Assembly (NCBI RefSeq): GCF_001467895.1
Contig: NZ_LNYO01000023.1
Location: 1-64,000, forward strand
Direction: 5' to 3'
DNA from: Legionella nautarum
GTDB lineage: Bacteria > Pseudomonadota > Gammaproteobacteria > Legionellales > Legionellaceae
Length of the DNA stretch: 64,000 nt
The position numbers were made by a program, and so were the translations under genes. Each line of letters begins with the position of its first letter. Position 1 is the stretch's first letter. The notes below the pieces were generated by a model. That model saw only the letters and a list, made by a program, of their open reading frames with translations. It was not told the DNA's origin and made no database searches. Shown one piece after another: positions 1 through 10,700 of the stretch.

Positions 1-84
1 GCTATGGATGAAGGATTGCGTTTTGCAATTCGCGAAGGTGGCCGTACCGTTGGTGCTGGCGTTGTAGCTAAGATCATTGAATAA
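1..84 (+). CDS. tuf: elongation factor Tu, 3' end (first tuf copy, partial)
   Basis: This is the last 27 codons plus stop of EF-Tu, the GTPase that brings aminoacyl-tRNA to the ribosome. The frame reads from [14 protein letters not shown] to VVAKIIE. The nucleotide sequence matches the end of the complete tuf at 15168-16358 for about 80 bases and diverges at the last codon (GAA here, GAG there) and beyond. That is the usual picture for two tuf copies kept alike by gene conversion. The 5' part lies outside the window. Being followed by tRNA-Trp and secE marks this as the tufB-type locus. Confidence 0.97.
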   Translation, partial: AMDEGLRFAIREGGRTVGAGVVAKIIE

Positions 85-93
85 ATGATCGGT

Positions 94-119
94 GGTGTGA
101 GGCTTGTAAGCTTCACACC
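94..119 (+). other. hairpin after tuf, before tRNA-Trp
   Basis: GGTGTGA at 94-100 pairs with TCACACC at 113-119, and the stem continues inward through a G-U pair to GCT/AGC around a 4-base loop. No U-tract follows (the next bases are taaatatgttt), so it is not a convincing intrinsic terminator. It may protect or separate the tuf message from the tRNA precursor; that role is inferred. Confidence 0.35.
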
Positions 120-130
120 TAAATATGTTT

Positions 131-206
131 AGGCCAGTAGCTCAATTGGCAGAGCGGCGGTCTCCAAAACCGCAGGTTGGGGGTTCGATTCCCTCCTGGC
201 CTGCCA
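131..206 (+). tRNA. tRNA-Trp (anticodon CCA)
   Basis: A 76-base cloverleaf. The acceptor stem AGGCCAG pairs with CTGGCCT, the anticodon stem GCGGT/ACCGC (157-161/169-173) encloses a loop with CCA at 164-166, and the T arm contains GGTTCGATTCC. The 3' CCA (204-206) is encoded. The anticodon CCA reads UGG (Trp). A tRNA-Trp between tuf and secE is a common gammaproteobacterial arrangement. Confidence 0.97.
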
Positions 207-220
207 ACTACTAGATAACT

Positions 221-592
221 ATGAAAAATTCAAATAATTCCAAAATTAACTTTAAAGATATTTCGCTGTGGATTGGTGTGCTGCTGATCACAGGTTTAGC
301 TTTTTTTGGGACTTACTATTATAATTTCTCAGGACCTGTAAAGGCTCTTATCTGGATTGGTTGGTTTGTATTAGTAGCAGCATTAGGATTTTTTACCACT
401 CAAGGAAAACAAGTCTTTGGGTTCGCAAAAGAAGCAAAAATTGAATTGCAAAAAGTGGTTTGGCCAACACGCCAAGAAACCATTCAAACCACATCAATAG
501 TTATGGCTATGGTTACAATTACTGGGTTTGTTCTCTGGGGAATCGATTCTGGTATGATGTGGATAATCGCTAAATTAACACGTTTAGGTTGA
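221..592 (+). CDS. secE: preprotein translocase subunit SecE
   Basis: 123 residues. SecE is the small clamp subunit of the SecYEG channel in the inner membrane. Three hydrophobic segments are visible (about 15-34, 42-59, 91-119), as in the three-helix SecE of enteric bacteria. The conserved amphipathic block [17 protein letters not shown] at 71-87 precedes the last helix. The gene lies 14 bases after tRNA-Trp and 7 bases before nusG, the canonical secE-nusG pair. The stop TGA and the nusG start are almost contiguous, so the two are probably translated from one mRNA. Confidence 0.97.
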   Translation: MKNSNNSKINFKDISLWIGVLLITGLAFFGTYYYNFSGPVKALIWIGWFVLVAALGFFTTQGKQVFGFAKEAKIELQKVVWPTRQETIQTTSIVMAMVTITGFVLWGIDSGMMWIIAKLTRLG

Positions 593-599
593 TAATACG

Positions 600-1145
600 G
601 TGGAAGAGCATAAAACTAAGCAATGGTACGTCGTTCACGCTTATTCTGGATATGAAAATTTTGTTATGCGTGAAATTAAATCCCGTGCAGAGCACCATCA
701 CTTAGAAGATAGAATTGGTGAGGTAGTAGTTCCATCTGAAGAAGTTGTAGAAATGCGCGCGGGGCAAAAACGGAAAAGTACTCGAAAATTTTTCCCGGGT
801 TATGTGCTAGTAAATATGGTTATGGATGATGATACTTGGCATATGATACGTGCGATTCCTCGAGTGTTAGGTTTCATTGGTGGTACTAGTCAAACTCCAA
901 CACCAATATCCGATAAAGAAGCTCAAGCAATATTACAACGAGTTGAAGATGGGGTAACCAAACCAAAACCGAAAATCCTCTTCGAGCCAGGTGAAGTTGT
1001 CCGAGTTAAAGATGGTCCATTTGTGGACTTCAATGGTGTTGTTGAAGAAGTCAACTATGAGAAGAGTAGGCTTAGAGTAGCAGTACTTATTTTTGGCCGC
1101 TCAACACCTGTTGAACTTGAATTCAGTCAAGTTGAAAAGACTTAA
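600..1145 (+). CDS. nusG: transcription termination/antitermination protein NusG
   Basis: 181 residues with a GTG start. The N-terminal NGN domain (about 1-115) carries the [11 protein letters not shown] and FPGYVLV signatures and contacts the RNA polymerase clamp. The C-terminal KOW domain (about 125-180) has the [12 protein letters not shown]...F.G.V motif that binds Rho or ribosomal protein S10. Length matches E. coli NusG (181). It is followed by the L11 operon, as in most proteobacteria. Confidence 0.98.
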   Translation: MEEHKTKQWYVVHAYSGYENFVMREIKSRAEHHHLEDRIGEVVVPSEEVVEMRAGQKRKSTRKFFPGYVLVNMVMDDDTWHMIRAIPRVLGFIGGTSQTPTPISDKEAQAILQRVEDGVTKPKPKILFEPGEVVRVKDGPFVDFNGVVEEVNYEKSRLRVAVLIFGRSTPVELEFSQVEKT

Positions 1146-1180
1146 TAGTTTATGTGTAACCGGGGAGCTCCAGTAGTCCC

Positions 1181-1205
1181 TGGATTTATCTATTTGATAA
1201 ATCCA
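1181..1205 (+). promoter_or_regulatory. hairpin in the rplK leader, candidate L1 operator region
   Basis: A perfect 10-bp stem, TGGATTTATC (1181-1190) and GATAAATCCA (1196-1205), with a 5-base loop. It lies 37 bases upstream of rplK and is preceded by CGGGGAGCTCCAG. In E. coli the L11-L1 mRNA leader is the site of L1 autoregulation. This hairpin is in the right place, but no match to the L1-binding structure could be confirmed. There is no U-run, so it is not a terminator. Confidence 0.35.
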
Positions 1206-1242
1206 ATGACAAAAAAGCGATATAACCCATAAGGAGTAAATT

Positions 1243-1677
1243 ATGGCTAAAAAAGTAGAAGCATATATAAAGCTACAAATTCCAGCTGGAAAAGCTAATC
1301 CAAGTCCACCTGTTGGGCCTGCATTGGGTCAGCGTGGTGTTAATATCATGGAATTCTGTAAAGCTTTTAATGCAGCGACACAAAATTTGGAACAAGGATT
1401 AGCTACACCAGTAGTTATTACTGTGTATTCTGATCGAAGTTTTACGTTTATTACTAAAACACCTCCAGCATCAGTTTTACTTAAGAAAGCTGCAGGCATT
1501 CAAAGTGGCAGTGGTACTCCCAATACGAAGAAAGTCGCTAAACTTACTCGTGCTCAACTTGAAGAAATCGCCAAAACTAAAGAACCTGATCTTACAGCAG
1601 GAAGTTTGGCGGCAGCAGTTCGCAGTATTGCAGGAACTGCAAGAAGTATGGGTATCGAGGTAGAAGATTTGGAATAA
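1243..1677 (+). CDS. rplK: 50S ribosomal protein L11
   Basis: 144 residues, the usual L11 length. It binds the 23S GTPase-associated region with L10(L12) and is needed for stringent-response sensing by RelA. The N-terminal [21 protein letters not shown] stretch at about 12-32 and the C-terminal RNA-binding domain ending [11 protein letters not shown] are typical. AAGGAG lies about 6 bases before the ATG. rplA starts 13 bases downstream. Confidence 0.98.
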   Translation: MAKKVEAYIKLQIPAGKANPSPPVGPALGQRGVNIMEFCKAFNAATQNLEQGLATPVVITVYSDRSFTFITKTPPASVLLKKAAGIQSGSGTPNTKKVAKLTRAQLEEIAKTKEPDLTAGSLAAAVRSIAGTARSMGIEVEDLE

Positions 1678-1690
1678 GGGGAGGTGTATC

Positions 1691-2386
1691 ATGGCTAAGC
1701 TAAGTAAAAAGCAACAAAAAATTCGTGAGAAGGTTAAACCTAATCATTTATATAGCGCTACGGACGCTATAGCAATTTTGAAAGAATTTACTAGTTCAAA
1801 ATTCAGAGAAAGTGTTGACATCGCTGTTAACCTTGGAGTTGATCCACGTAAATCAGACCAAGTGGTACGTACTTCCACCAATTTGCCAAAAGGAACTGGT
1901 AAAACCGTAAGGGTTGCAGTTTTTGCTCAAGGTGATAATGCAACTAAAGCTAAGAATGCTGGTGCGGATATAGTCGGCTTCGAAGACCTAGCTGAACAAA
2001 TTAAAGCAGGGGAAATGAATTTTGACGTGGTGATTGCAACACCGGATGCTATGCGTATCGTTGGACAATTAGGTCAGATCTTAGGCCCACGTGGACTAAT
2101 GCCTAACCCTAAAGTTGGTACAGTAACAACTAATGTTGAAGCAGCAGTATCTGATGCTAAATCAGGTCAAGTTCGTTATAGAACTGATAAAAATGGTATT
2201 ATTCATTGTACTGTTGGTAAAGCAGATTTTGCTGCGGAAGATTTATTAGAAAATATTGCTGCTTTAATCGTTGATCTAAGAAAAGCAAAACCAGCATCAT
2301 CAAAAGGTGTATATTTCAAGAAAATATCGTTATCAACAACTATGGGGCCTGGATTACCTATTGATATTGCTTCAATACCCGTGTAA
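1691..2386 (+). CDS. rplA: 50S ribosomal protein L1
   Basis: 231 residues. L1 forms the mobile L1 stalk, helps release E-site tRNA, and in E. coli represses its own operon. The signature around [15 protein letters not shown] (about 136-150) is present. A GGGGAGG ribosome-binding site overlaps the end of the rplK region. It forms an rplKA pair before the L10 leader. Confidence 0.98.
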   Translation: MAKLSKKQQKIREKVKPNHLYSATDAIAILKEFTSSKFRESVDIAVNLGVDPRKSDQVVRTSTNLPKGTGKTVRVAVFAQGDNATKAKNAGADIVGFEDLAEQIKAGEMNFDVVIATPDAMRIVGQLGQILGPRGLMPNPKVGTVTTNVEAAVSDAKSGQVRYRTDKNGIIHCTVGKADFAAEDLLENIAALIVDLRKAKPASSKGVYFKKISLSTTMGPGLPIDIASIPV

Positions 2387-2409
2387 TATATATCGCCCTT
2401 TAAATCGCT

Positions 2410-2525
2410 TTCACGGCATAGACTTGGTTCGATGCCGTCGAAGACCGCAGGTGCTTTATGCTTAATACCCTGCGCAGACGGTGAACCGGCTCCGGGATCT
2501 CTCAGAGACGGCCACCATAACTGTC
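2410..2525 (+). promoter_or_regulatory. L10-type mRNA leader of rplJL
   Basis: This 178-base non-coding gap between rplA and rplJ holds a structured leader. CGGCAT (2414-2419) pairs with ATGCCG (2432-2437). As an alternative, CCGTC (2435-2439) pairs with GACGG (2477-2481) around an inner stem CGCAGG (2446-2451)/CCTGCG (2469-2474). The purine-rich internal loop GAAGAC...CAGACGG resembles the kink-turn site where L10(L12)4 binds its own mRNA. The overlapping pairings suggest a switch, but only base pairing was inspected; no covariance model was run. Confidence 0.7.
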
Positions 2526-2564
2526 AAATCTTTATAGATTTGAACAACTTAGGAGGTCAGTAAC

Positions 2565-3089
2565 GTGACGTTAACTTTAGCTGCAAAAAAAGCCGTTGTT
2601 GAAGAGGTAACAGCAGTTGCTTCTAAGGCTATTTCGGCAGTCGTTGCTGATTATCGTGGTTTAACTGTTAACCAAATGACTCAATTGAGAAGTGCTGCTC
2701 GTAAAGCTGGTGTTTATTTACGAGTTGTTCCTAACACATTGACTCGTAGAGCTTTTGAAGGCACTGATTTTGCCTGCTTGAGTGATAAGTTAGTAGGTCC
2801 TTTATTTATTGCGCTCTCTTTGGAAGCCCCCAGCGATGCCGCAAGAATGTTAAAAGACTTTACTAAGTCATTTGATAAGCTGGAAATCAAAGCGTTGTCT
2901 GTAAGTGGAAAGGCCTACGAAGCTGATCAACTTGAGGCAATTGCTAGCTTGCCAACACGTGATGAAGCATTAGCTAAGCTAATGTATGTGATGAAAGCGC
3001 CAGTTGAGAAATTTGTTCGTACTCTTGCAGAACCTCATGCCAAATTGGTAAGAACACTTGCTGCAATTAAGGACGCAAAAGAACAATAA
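2565..3089 (+). CDS. rplJ: 50S ribosomal protein L10
   Basis: 174 residues, GTG start after a strong AGGAGG site (2551-2556). It anchors L7/L12 dimers to the ribosome and autoregulates its operon through the leader just upstream. The N-terminal AVVADYRGLTVNQMTQLR block and the C-terminal helix that binds L12 (from about 145) are evident. rplL follows after 42 bases. Confidence 0.98.
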   Translation: MTLTLAAKKAVVEEVTAVASKAISAVVADYRGLTVNQMTQLRSAARKAGVYLRVVPNTLTRRAFEGTDFACLSDKLVGPLFIALSLEAPSDAARMLKDFTKSFDKLEIKALSVSGKAYEADQLEAIASLPTRDEALAKLMYVMKAPVEKFVRTLAEPHAKLVRTLAAIKDAKEQ

Positions 3090-3131
3090 ACCACATAATC
3101 TTTATTTTAATTTTTAATCTAGGAGCTAGAA

Positions 3132-3509
3132 ATGGCTGTATCTAAAAATGAGATCCTTGAGACAATTTCTAACATGACCGTTATGGAAGTGGTAGAACTT
3201 ATCGAAGCAATGGAAGAAAAATTCAATGTATCAGCTGCCGCTGCTGCTGTTGCTGTTGCTGCACCTGCTGCTGGTGGAGCTGCTGCTGCAGAAGAAAAAA
3301 CTGAATTTGACGTTGTAATGACAAGCTTTGGTGCCAACAAAGTTGGTGTTATTAAAGCAATTCGTGAAATTACTGGTTTAGGCTTAAAAGAAGCTAAAGA
3401 CTTAGTAGAAGGTGCTCCTGCTTCTGTGAAAGAAGGTGTATCTAAAGACGAGGCTGCTGACATCAAGAAGAAACTTGAAGAAGCAGGCGCTGCTGTCGAA
3501 GTTAAGTAA
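3132..3509 (+). CDS. rplL: 50S ribosomal protein L7/L12
   Basis: 125 residues. This acidic stalk protein recruits translation GTPases. The N-terminal dimerisation domain (1-33) is joined by an Ala/Gly-rich hinge (about 35-53) to the C-terminal factor-binding domain, with the conserved [15 protein letters not shown]. The Ala-rich hinge makes a spurious open frame on the opposite strand. Confidence 0.98.
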   Translation: MAVSKNEILETISNMTVMEVVELIEAMEEKFNVSAAAAAVAVAAPAAGGAAAAEEKTEFDVVMTSFGANKVGVIKAIREITGLGLKEAKDLVEGAPASVKEGVSKDEAADIKKKLEEAGAAVEVK

Positions 3510-3532
3510 TACTGTTATTTGTATGTATAAAG

Positions 3533-3566
3533 ACCCAGCCATGGCTACATGGCTGGGTTTATGTGT
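3533..3566 (+). terminator. rplL-rpoB attenuator-like hairpin
   Basis: An 11-bp perfect stem ACCCAGCCATG (3533-3543)/CATGGCTGGGT (3548-3558) with loop GCTA, followed by TTTATGTGTTT. The position matches the partial terminator between rplL and rpoB in E. coli, which lowers rpoBC relative to ribosomal protein output. The U-tract is interrupted, consistent with partial read-through. Efficiency is inferred. Confidence 0.7.
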
Positions 3567-3600
3567 TTGATGTCATCAATAATTTTACAGAGGAATCACC

Positions 3601-6600
3601 ATGGCAATTGCAGAAGCTAAACCTCATCAATACTCGCATGCTGAGAAAAAACGATTTCGCAAAAGCTTTGGTAGGCAAGCAGATAAAATGGAAATTCCAA
3701 ATCTGCTTGAAATCCAGCTAAAATCATATCGAGATTTTTTACAAACAGATCCTAGAGGTAATGAACAGCAAAATACAGGTTTACATGCTGCGTTCTCATC
3801 TGTTTTCCCCATTGAAAGTTTTTCCGGTAACGCTAGACTCGAATATGTTAGCTATAAGCTAGGCGAACCAGCATTTGACGTCCGAGAGTGTAAATTACGC
3901 GGTTTAACATACTCTGCCCCTTTGCGCGTCAAAATTAGATTAGTTGTTTTTGATAAAGATGCTACTGGAGAACCTAAACCAATCAAAGATATCCGCGAAC
4001 AAGATGTTTTCATGGGAGAAATTCCTCTGATGACTGATGTAGGTACCTTTGTTGTTAATGGTACGGAGCGCGTAGTTGTATCCCAGTTACACCGTTCTCC
4101 GGGTGTTATATTCGAACATGATCGGGGTAAAACACATTCTTCCGGTAAGCTGTTGTATTCGGCACGTATTATTCCTTACCGTGGTTCATGGTTAGATTTT
4201 GAATTTGATCCTAAAGATTGCGTATTTGTACGTATCGATCGCAGACGTAAACTTCCTGTGAGTATCCTATTAAGATCTTTAGGCTATGAGACTGAAGATA
4301 TTCTTGCAGAATTTTTTGAATCGACAACTTGCCAATTAAGAAACGGTGAGTTTCATATTAATCTTGTTCCATCTCGTTTACGTGGTGAAATTGCTTCTTT
4401 TGACATTGTTGTTCCAGAAACAGGCGAATTAATCGTCGAACAAGGCCGTCGTATAACAGCTCGCCATATCAAGTTAATGGAAAAGAGCAATATGCAAGAT
4501 CTCGTGGTGCCACATGATTATTTAATAGGTAAAATTTTAGCAAAACATATTATCAATACTGAAACGGGTGAAGTGCTTGCTCAAGCTAATGATGAAGTAT
4601 CTGCAGAGTTGCTTGATCAGTTGGCTGCTAATGGCATCCTCAGTTTTGACATGATTTATACTAACGATTTAGATCATGGTTCTTATATTTCTGATACCTT
4701 AAAAATTGATCCTACAGCAAGCCAGCTCGAAGCTTTAGTTGAAATTTATCGGATGATGCGTCCTGGTGAACCGCCAACAAAAGAAGCCGCAGAAACTTTG
4801 TTTAAGAATCTTTTTTTTGCAGAAGACCGCTATGATTTATCTGCTGTCGGACGAATGAAATTTAATCGTCGAGTAGGCCGTAAAGAAGATACAGGTCCTG
4901 GTACATTGACTAAAGAAGATATTCTTGCCGTTATTAAAACACTTATCGATATCCGTAATGGTATCGGCATGGTTGATGATATCGATCACCTTGGTAACCG
5001 ACGTGTTCGATCAGTAGGAGAAATGGCAGAAAACCAATTCCGAGTTGGTTTAGTAAGAGTGGAACGAGCTGTGAAAGAGCGTTTAAGTCTTGTCGAGTCA
5101 GAAAATTTGATGCCTCAAGATTTAATTAACGCTAAACCAGTTTCTGCAGCTGTAAAAGAATTTTTCGGCTCTAGCCAGTTATCACAGTTTATGGATCAGG
5201 TTAATCCACTCTCTGGAGTAACTCACAAACGCCGTGTTTCAGCACTTGGCCCCGGTGGTTTAACTCGCGAACGCGCTGGTTTTGAAGTGCGTGACGTTCA
5301 TACTACCCACTACGGACGGGTTTGCCCAATTGAAACACCTGAAGGTCCAAACATCGGATTAATTAATTCCTTATCTGTTTATGCAAGAACAAACGATTAT
5401 GGGTTTATTGAAACACCTTGTCGTAAAGTGATCGATGGAAGAGTAACCGACGAGATTGAATATCTTTCAGCCATTGAAGAAGTTGATCAATATATTGCGC
5501 AATCAAGTGTTGCTGTTGACGGAAAAGGCAAAATCCTTGCAGATCTAGTACCTTGCCGACATCAAAATGAGTTTTCGCTCACAACGCCGGATAAAATTAA
5601 CTATATGGATGTGTCGCCAAAGCAAATCGTTTCGGTGGCAGCATCACTTATTCCATTCTTAGAGCATGATGATGCGAACCGTGCGTTAATGGGATCGAAC
5701 ATGCAGCGTCAGGCAGTGCCTACATTGCGTTCAGAAAAGCCCTTAGTAGGTACTGGAATGGAGCGCACTGTTGCTTCAGACTCAGCAGTTTCTGTTGTAG
5801 CAAAACGTGGAGGTATTATTGATTTAGTTGATGCTTCTCGTATCGTTGTACGTGTCAATGATGACGAAACGACTGCAGGAGAAACAGGGGTGGATATATA
5901 TAACCTCACTAAATATTTCCGCTCAAACCAAGATACTTGTATTAATCAAAGACCAATTGTTTCCACTGGAGATCACATTCAACGTGGTGATGTTCTTGCG
6001 GATGGACCATGTACAGATATGGGAGAGCTGGCATTAGGGCAAAACTTGTTGGTTGCCTTCATGCCTTGGAACGGTTACAACTTTGAGGATTCCATTCTTA
6101 TCTCAGAACGGATCGTACAAGAAGATAGATTTACTACAATTCATATTGAAGAATTAACTTGTATTGCTAGAGACACAAAATTAGGCACAGAAGAAATCAC
6201 TGCGGATATTCCTAATGTCGGTGAATCAGCTTTGGCTAACTTGGATGAATCTGGCGTAGTTTATATTGGAGCCGAAGTATCTGCTGGTGATATTTTAGTT
6301 GGAAAAGTAACACCGAAAGGTGAAACTCAGCTTACTCCAGAAGAGAAATTGCTTAGAGCAATTTTTGGTGAAAAGGCCTCTGATGTTAAAGATTCTTCAT
6401 TAAGAGTTCCGTCGGGAATGAATGGTACAGTTATCGATGTACAAGTATTTACCCGTGATGGCCTTGAAAAAGATGAGAGAGCTAAAAGTATTGAGGAAGA
6501 ACATCTTGCTCGAGTAAGAAAAGATTTAATTGATGAACGTCGTATCCGTGAAGAAGATATCTATCATCGAGTACATAATCTTTTATTAAATAAAGCTGCT

Positions 6601-7710
6601 ACTGGCGGCCCAAGCTCTATTAAACCAGGTACTAAAATATCGGATGCTTATCTAGAAAAAGTAGATAGAGAAAAATGGTTTGATATTCGTGTTGATGATG
6701 ACGTAGTAAGTCAACAATTAGAGCAATTATCAAAGCAATTAGAATTGCTTGGTAAAGAAATGGAGAAGCGCTTTAACGATAGTCGCAAGAAGATTATTCA
6801 AGGTGATGATTTAGCACCTGGCGTGTTAAAGATTGTTAAAGTGTATCTTGCTGTTAAACGTAGAATTCAGCCTGGTGATAAAATGGCTGGACGTCACGGT
6901 AATAAAGGGGTTATTTCGATAGTTGTTCCAGTAGAAGATATGCCACACATGGAAGATGGTACGGCAGTAGACATCGTGCTGAATCCATTGGGTGTACCTT
7001 CGCGAATGAATATCGGACAGGTACTTGAAACTCATCTAGGCTTAGCAGCAAAAGGCTTAGGCCACAGAATAGCCGATCTTTTAGACAGCAAGCGTGAAAT
7101 ATCCGAAGTGAAAGCATTCCTTAAGAAAGTTTATAATCATGACGGACAAGAGCGCGTGAAACTAGAGAGTTTAGATGATAATGAGCTTATGATTTTGGCT
7201 AACAATCTACGTGCTGGTGTACCTATGGCTACGCCTGTTTTTGATGGTGCAAGTGAAGCTGAGATTAAGTCGATGCTGGAGTTGGCAGGTATGCGACCAG
7301 ATGGGAAGACCATTCTGTATGATGGAAGAACTGGTAAGCAGTTTGATAATCCTGTAACTGTGGGGTACATGTATATGCTTAAACTGAATCACTTAGTTGA
7401 TGATAAGATGCATGCCCGTTCCACCGGTTCTTACAGTTTAGTAACTCAACAACCGCTTGGTGGTAAAGCGCAGTTCGGTGGTCAGCGCTTCGGAGAGATG
7501 GAAGTGTGGGCTCTAGAAGCTTATGGTGCAGCCTATACGTTGCAGGAAATGTTAACGGTTAAATCAGATGATGTCGGAGGAAGAACAAAGATATACAAAA
7601 ATATCGTTGATGGGGATCATCGTATGGATCCTGGTATGCCTGAATCTTTCAACGTATTGCTGAAAGAGATAAGAGCATTAGGTATTGATATCGAACTGGA
7701 TCACGATTAA
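3601..7710 (+). CDS. rpoB: DNA-directed RNA polymerase subunit beta
   Basis: 1369 residues, near the length of other gammaproteobacterial RpoB. It forms one pincer of RNA polymerase. The rifampicin pocket is visible: SQLSQFMDQ at about 525-533, and [14 protein letters not shown] from 541. Residues equivalent to E. coli D516, H526 and S531 (D532, H542, S547) are the sensitive type. The C-terminal [21 protein letters not shown] motif is intact. rpoC follows after 43 bases. Confidence 0.99.
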   Translation: MAIAEAKPHQYSHAEKKRFRKSFGRQADKMEIPNLLEIQLKSYRDFLQTDPRGNEQQNTGLHAAFSSVFPIESFSGNARLEYVSYKLGEPAFDVRECKLRGLTYSAPLRVKIRLVVFDKDATGEPKPIKDIREQDVFMGEIPLMTDVGTFVVNGTERVVVSQLHRSPGVIFEHDRGKTHSSGKLLYSARIIPYRGSWLDFEFDPKDCVFVRIDRRRKLPVSILLRSLGYETEDILAEFFESTTCQLRNGEFHINLVPSRLRGEIASFDIVVPETGELIVEQGRRITARHIKLMEKSNMQDLVVPHDYLIGKILAKHIINTETGEVLAQANDEVSAELLDQLAANGILSFDMIYTNDLDHGSYISDTLKIDPTASQLEALVEIYRMMRPGEPPTKEAAETLFKNLFFAEDRYDLSAVGRMKFNRRVGRKEDTGPGTLTKEDILAVIKTLIDIRNGIGMVDDIDHLGNRRVRSVGEMAENQFRVGLVRVERAVKERLSLVESENLMPQDLINAKPVSAAVKEFFGSSQLSQFMDQVNPLSGVTHKRRVSALGPGGLTRERAGFEVRDVHTTHYGRVCPIETPEGPNIGLINSLSVYARTNDYGFIETPCRKVIDGRVTDEIEYLSAIEEVDQYIAQSSVAVDGKGKILADLVPCRHQNEFSLTTPDKINYMDVSPKQIVSVAASLIPFLEHDDANRALMGSNMQRQAVPTLRSEKPLVGTGMERTVASDSAVSVVAKRGGIIDLVDASRIVVRVNDDETTAGETGVDIYNLTKYFRSNQDTCINQRPIVSTGDHIQRGDVLADGPCTDMGELALGQNLLVAFMPWNGYNFEDSILISERIVQEDRFTTIHIEELTCIARDTKLGTEEITADIPNVGESALANLDESGVVYIGAEVSAGDILVGKVTPKGETQLTPEEKLLRAIFGEKASDVKDSSLRVPSGMNGTVIDVQVFTRDGLEKDERAKSIEEEHLARVRKDLIDERRIREEDIYHRVHNLLLNKAATGGPSSIKPGTKISDAYLEKVDREKWFDIRVDDDVVSQQLEQLSKQLELLGKEMEKRFNDSRKKIIQGDDLAPGVLKIVKVYLAVKRRIQPGDKMAGRHGNKGVISIVVPVEDMPHMEDGTAVDIVLNPLGVPSRMNIGQVLETHLGLAAKGLGHRIADLLDSKREISEVKAFLKKVYNHDGQERVKLESLDDNELMILANNLRAGVPMATPVFDGASEAEIKSMLELAGMRPDGKTILYDGRTGKQFDNPVTVGYMYMLKLNHLVDDKMHARSTGSYSLVTQQPLGGKAQFGGQRFGEMEVWALEAYGAAYTLQEMLTVKSDDVGGRTKIYKNIVDGDHRMDPGMPESFNVLLKEIRALGIDIELDHD

Positions 7711-7753
7711 CGTTCAGCGATTAATTTCTGACTAATTTTTTGGAGGCATAGAC

Positions 7754-10700
7754 TTGGCTAATCTAAGCAACGACCCAATGAGAAAAGCGCCTATAATGAG
7801 TGATTTGCTGGGGATCCTCAAACAACAAGGTCAAAGTGAAGAATTTGATGCGATTAAAATCGCGCTCGCTTCACCTGATTTAATTCGTTCATGGTCTTAT
7901 GGTGAAGTTAAAAAACCTGAAACTATTAACTATCGTACATTTAAACCAGAGCGTGATGGTTTATTCTGTGCTAAGACTTTTGGTCCTATCAAGGATTACG
8001 AGTGTTTGTGCGGAAAATATAAACGACTCAAACATCGCGGTGTAATTTGTGAAAAATGCGGTGTTGAACTCGCATTAGCAAAGGTACGTCGTGAACGTAT
8101 GGGGCATATTGAGCTTGCAAGTCCTGTTGCTCATATTTGGTTTTTGAAATCCTTACCATCCCGTATCGGTTTACTACTCGATATGACTTTACGAGATATT
8201 GAGCGGGTGCTCTATTTCGAAGCTTTCGTAGTAGTTGATCCTGGCATGACTGAACTTGAGCGTGGACAACTGCTTAACGATGAAGTTTATCTAGACGCAA
8301 TGGAACAATATGGAGATGAATTTGATGCGCGCATGGGTGCGGAAGCAATCCGTGATTTACTACGTCAAATAGATCTTGAAGAGGAAATCAAATCTTTACG
8401 TGAAGAATTACCGACAACTAATTCTGAAACCAAGATCAAGAAAATCACTAAGCGATTAAAGCTGCTTGAAGCGTTCTATGAGTCAGGTAACAAACCGGAA
8501 TGGATGATTATGGATGTATTACCAGTTCTTCCACCGGATCTTCGCCCATTAGTACCACTTGATGGCGGACGATTTGCTACTTCAGACTTAAATGATCTTT
8601 ATCGCCGTGTAATCAATCGGAATAACCGACTGAAAAGATTGCTTGATCTCAATGCGCCTGACATTATTGTGCGTAATGAGAAGCGCATGTTACAAGAGTC
8701 TGTTGATGCCTTACTCGATAACGGTCGTCGTGGTCGTGCAATTACGGGAACCAATAAGCGTCCGCTTAAATCACTTGCTGACATGATCAAAGGTAAGCAA
8801 GGTCGTTTTCGCCAAAACCTACTAGGTAAGCGCGTGGACTATTCAGGTCGTTCAGTTATTGTGGTCGGACCGACTCTCCGTTTACATCAATGTGGCTTGC
8901 CTAAGAAAATGGCTTTAGAGCTATTTAAGCCTTTTATTTTCAGTAAACTTGAATTTAGAGGTCTTGCAACTACAATTAAAGCTGCTAAAAAGATGGTGGA
9001 ACGAGAAGAGCCTGTTGTTTGGGATATTCTTGATGATGTAATCCGTGAACATCCTATTCTACTTAACCGTGCTCCTACTCTTCATAGACTAGGTATCCAA
9101 GCGTTTGAACCAGTATTAATCGAAGGAAAGGCAATTCAGTTGCACCCCTTAGTTTGTACTGCTTACAATGCGGACTTCGACGGCGACCAAATGGCCGTAC
9201 ACGTTCCATTAACTTTAGAGGCGCAATTGGAAGCTCGCTCGCTGATGATGTCGACAAACAACATTTTGTCACCTGCAAGTGGGGAACCAATTATTGTGCC
9301 AAGCCAAGACGTAGTATTAGGTCTTTATTACCTAACACGAGAAAGAGTCAATGCACTTGGGGAAGGAAAAATATTTGCTAGCCCACAAGAGGCTCAAAAT
9401 TTTTATGAAGCAGGTTATGTTGATATTCATGCTAAAGTAAAAATTAGAATGCCAGTTGAAAATACCGATACTAACCGAGAATTTAAACTGGTTGAAACAA
9501 CGGTTGGACGAGCAATACTTTCTGATATTTTACCGAAAGGAATGCCCTTTGCGTTGATCAATAGGGCAATGACTAAAAAGGCGATCTCTAAGGTAGTTGA
9601 TACTTGTTATCGTAAATTCGGTTTAAAAGAAACAGTTATTTTCGCTGACCAGCTCATGTATACCGGATTCAAATATGCTACCCGCGCTGGAGCGTCAATT
9701 GGTATTGAAGATATGGAAATACCAGACGATAAGGCATCAATCATTGAGCAAGCTGATAATGAAGTACGCGAGATTGAATCACAATTCCGTTCAGGGTTAG
9801 TAACTAACGGTGAGCGTTACAATAAAGTTATTGATATCTGGTCTCGTACCAACGAGATGGTTGCAAAATCAATGATGAGCAAGATAGCAACTGAAGAAGT
9901 AGTAGGTCGAGATGGTAAAGTTTCTCGCCAAGAATCATTTAACCCTATCTTTATGATGGCGGATTCTGGTGCTCGGGGTTCTGCAGCACAGATTCGACAG
10001 CTCGCAGGAATGCGGGGATTGATGGCTGCTCCAGACGGCTCCATTATTGAAACACCGATTACTGCAAACTTCCGAGAGGGACTTAACGTATTCCAATACT
10101 TTATTTCTACTCACGGTGCTCGTAAAGGTCTTGCTGATACTGCATTAAAGACAGCAAACTCAGGTTATTTGACACGTCGACTTGTTGATGTTGCTCAAGA
10201 CGTGGTGATTACAGAAGATGATTGTGGTACTGAAAATGGTGTATTGATGCAACCTCTCATTGAGGGTGGAGACATCGTTGAGCCATTGCATGAACGCGTA
10301 CTTGGGCGTGTGGTTGCCACTGATGTATATATTCCAAACCAAGAAGAGCCCGTCGTGACGGCAGGTACTTTATTGGATGAAGAATGGGTTGAAAAACTAG
10401 AGAAATATGGTGTCGATCAAGTATTAGTTCGCTCGCCAATTACCTGTGAAACTCGCTTCGGACTTTGTGCTGCTTGTTACGGCCGTGATTTAGCCCGTGG
10501 ACATTTAGTCAATACTGGTGAGGCAGTTGGTATTATCGCTGCACAATCAATTGGCGAACCAGGTACACAGTTAACAATGCGTACCTTCCACATCGGTGGT
10601 GCGGCATCAAGAGCTACTGCTGCCAATAGCATCCAAATCAAAAATAAGGGTGTTATTCGCTTACATAACATCAAGACTGTAACTCATGAGAACAACAATC

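Noticed and set aside
94-119. Intrinsic terminator after the first tuf copy
   Set aside because: The stem is good but no U-tract follows; it was kept only as a hairpin.
3119-3466. Ala/Ser-rich 115-residue open frame opposite rplL
   Set aside because: It is the antisense of the repetitive Ala/Gly hinge codons of L7/L12, has no ribosome-binding site, and covers a certain gene.
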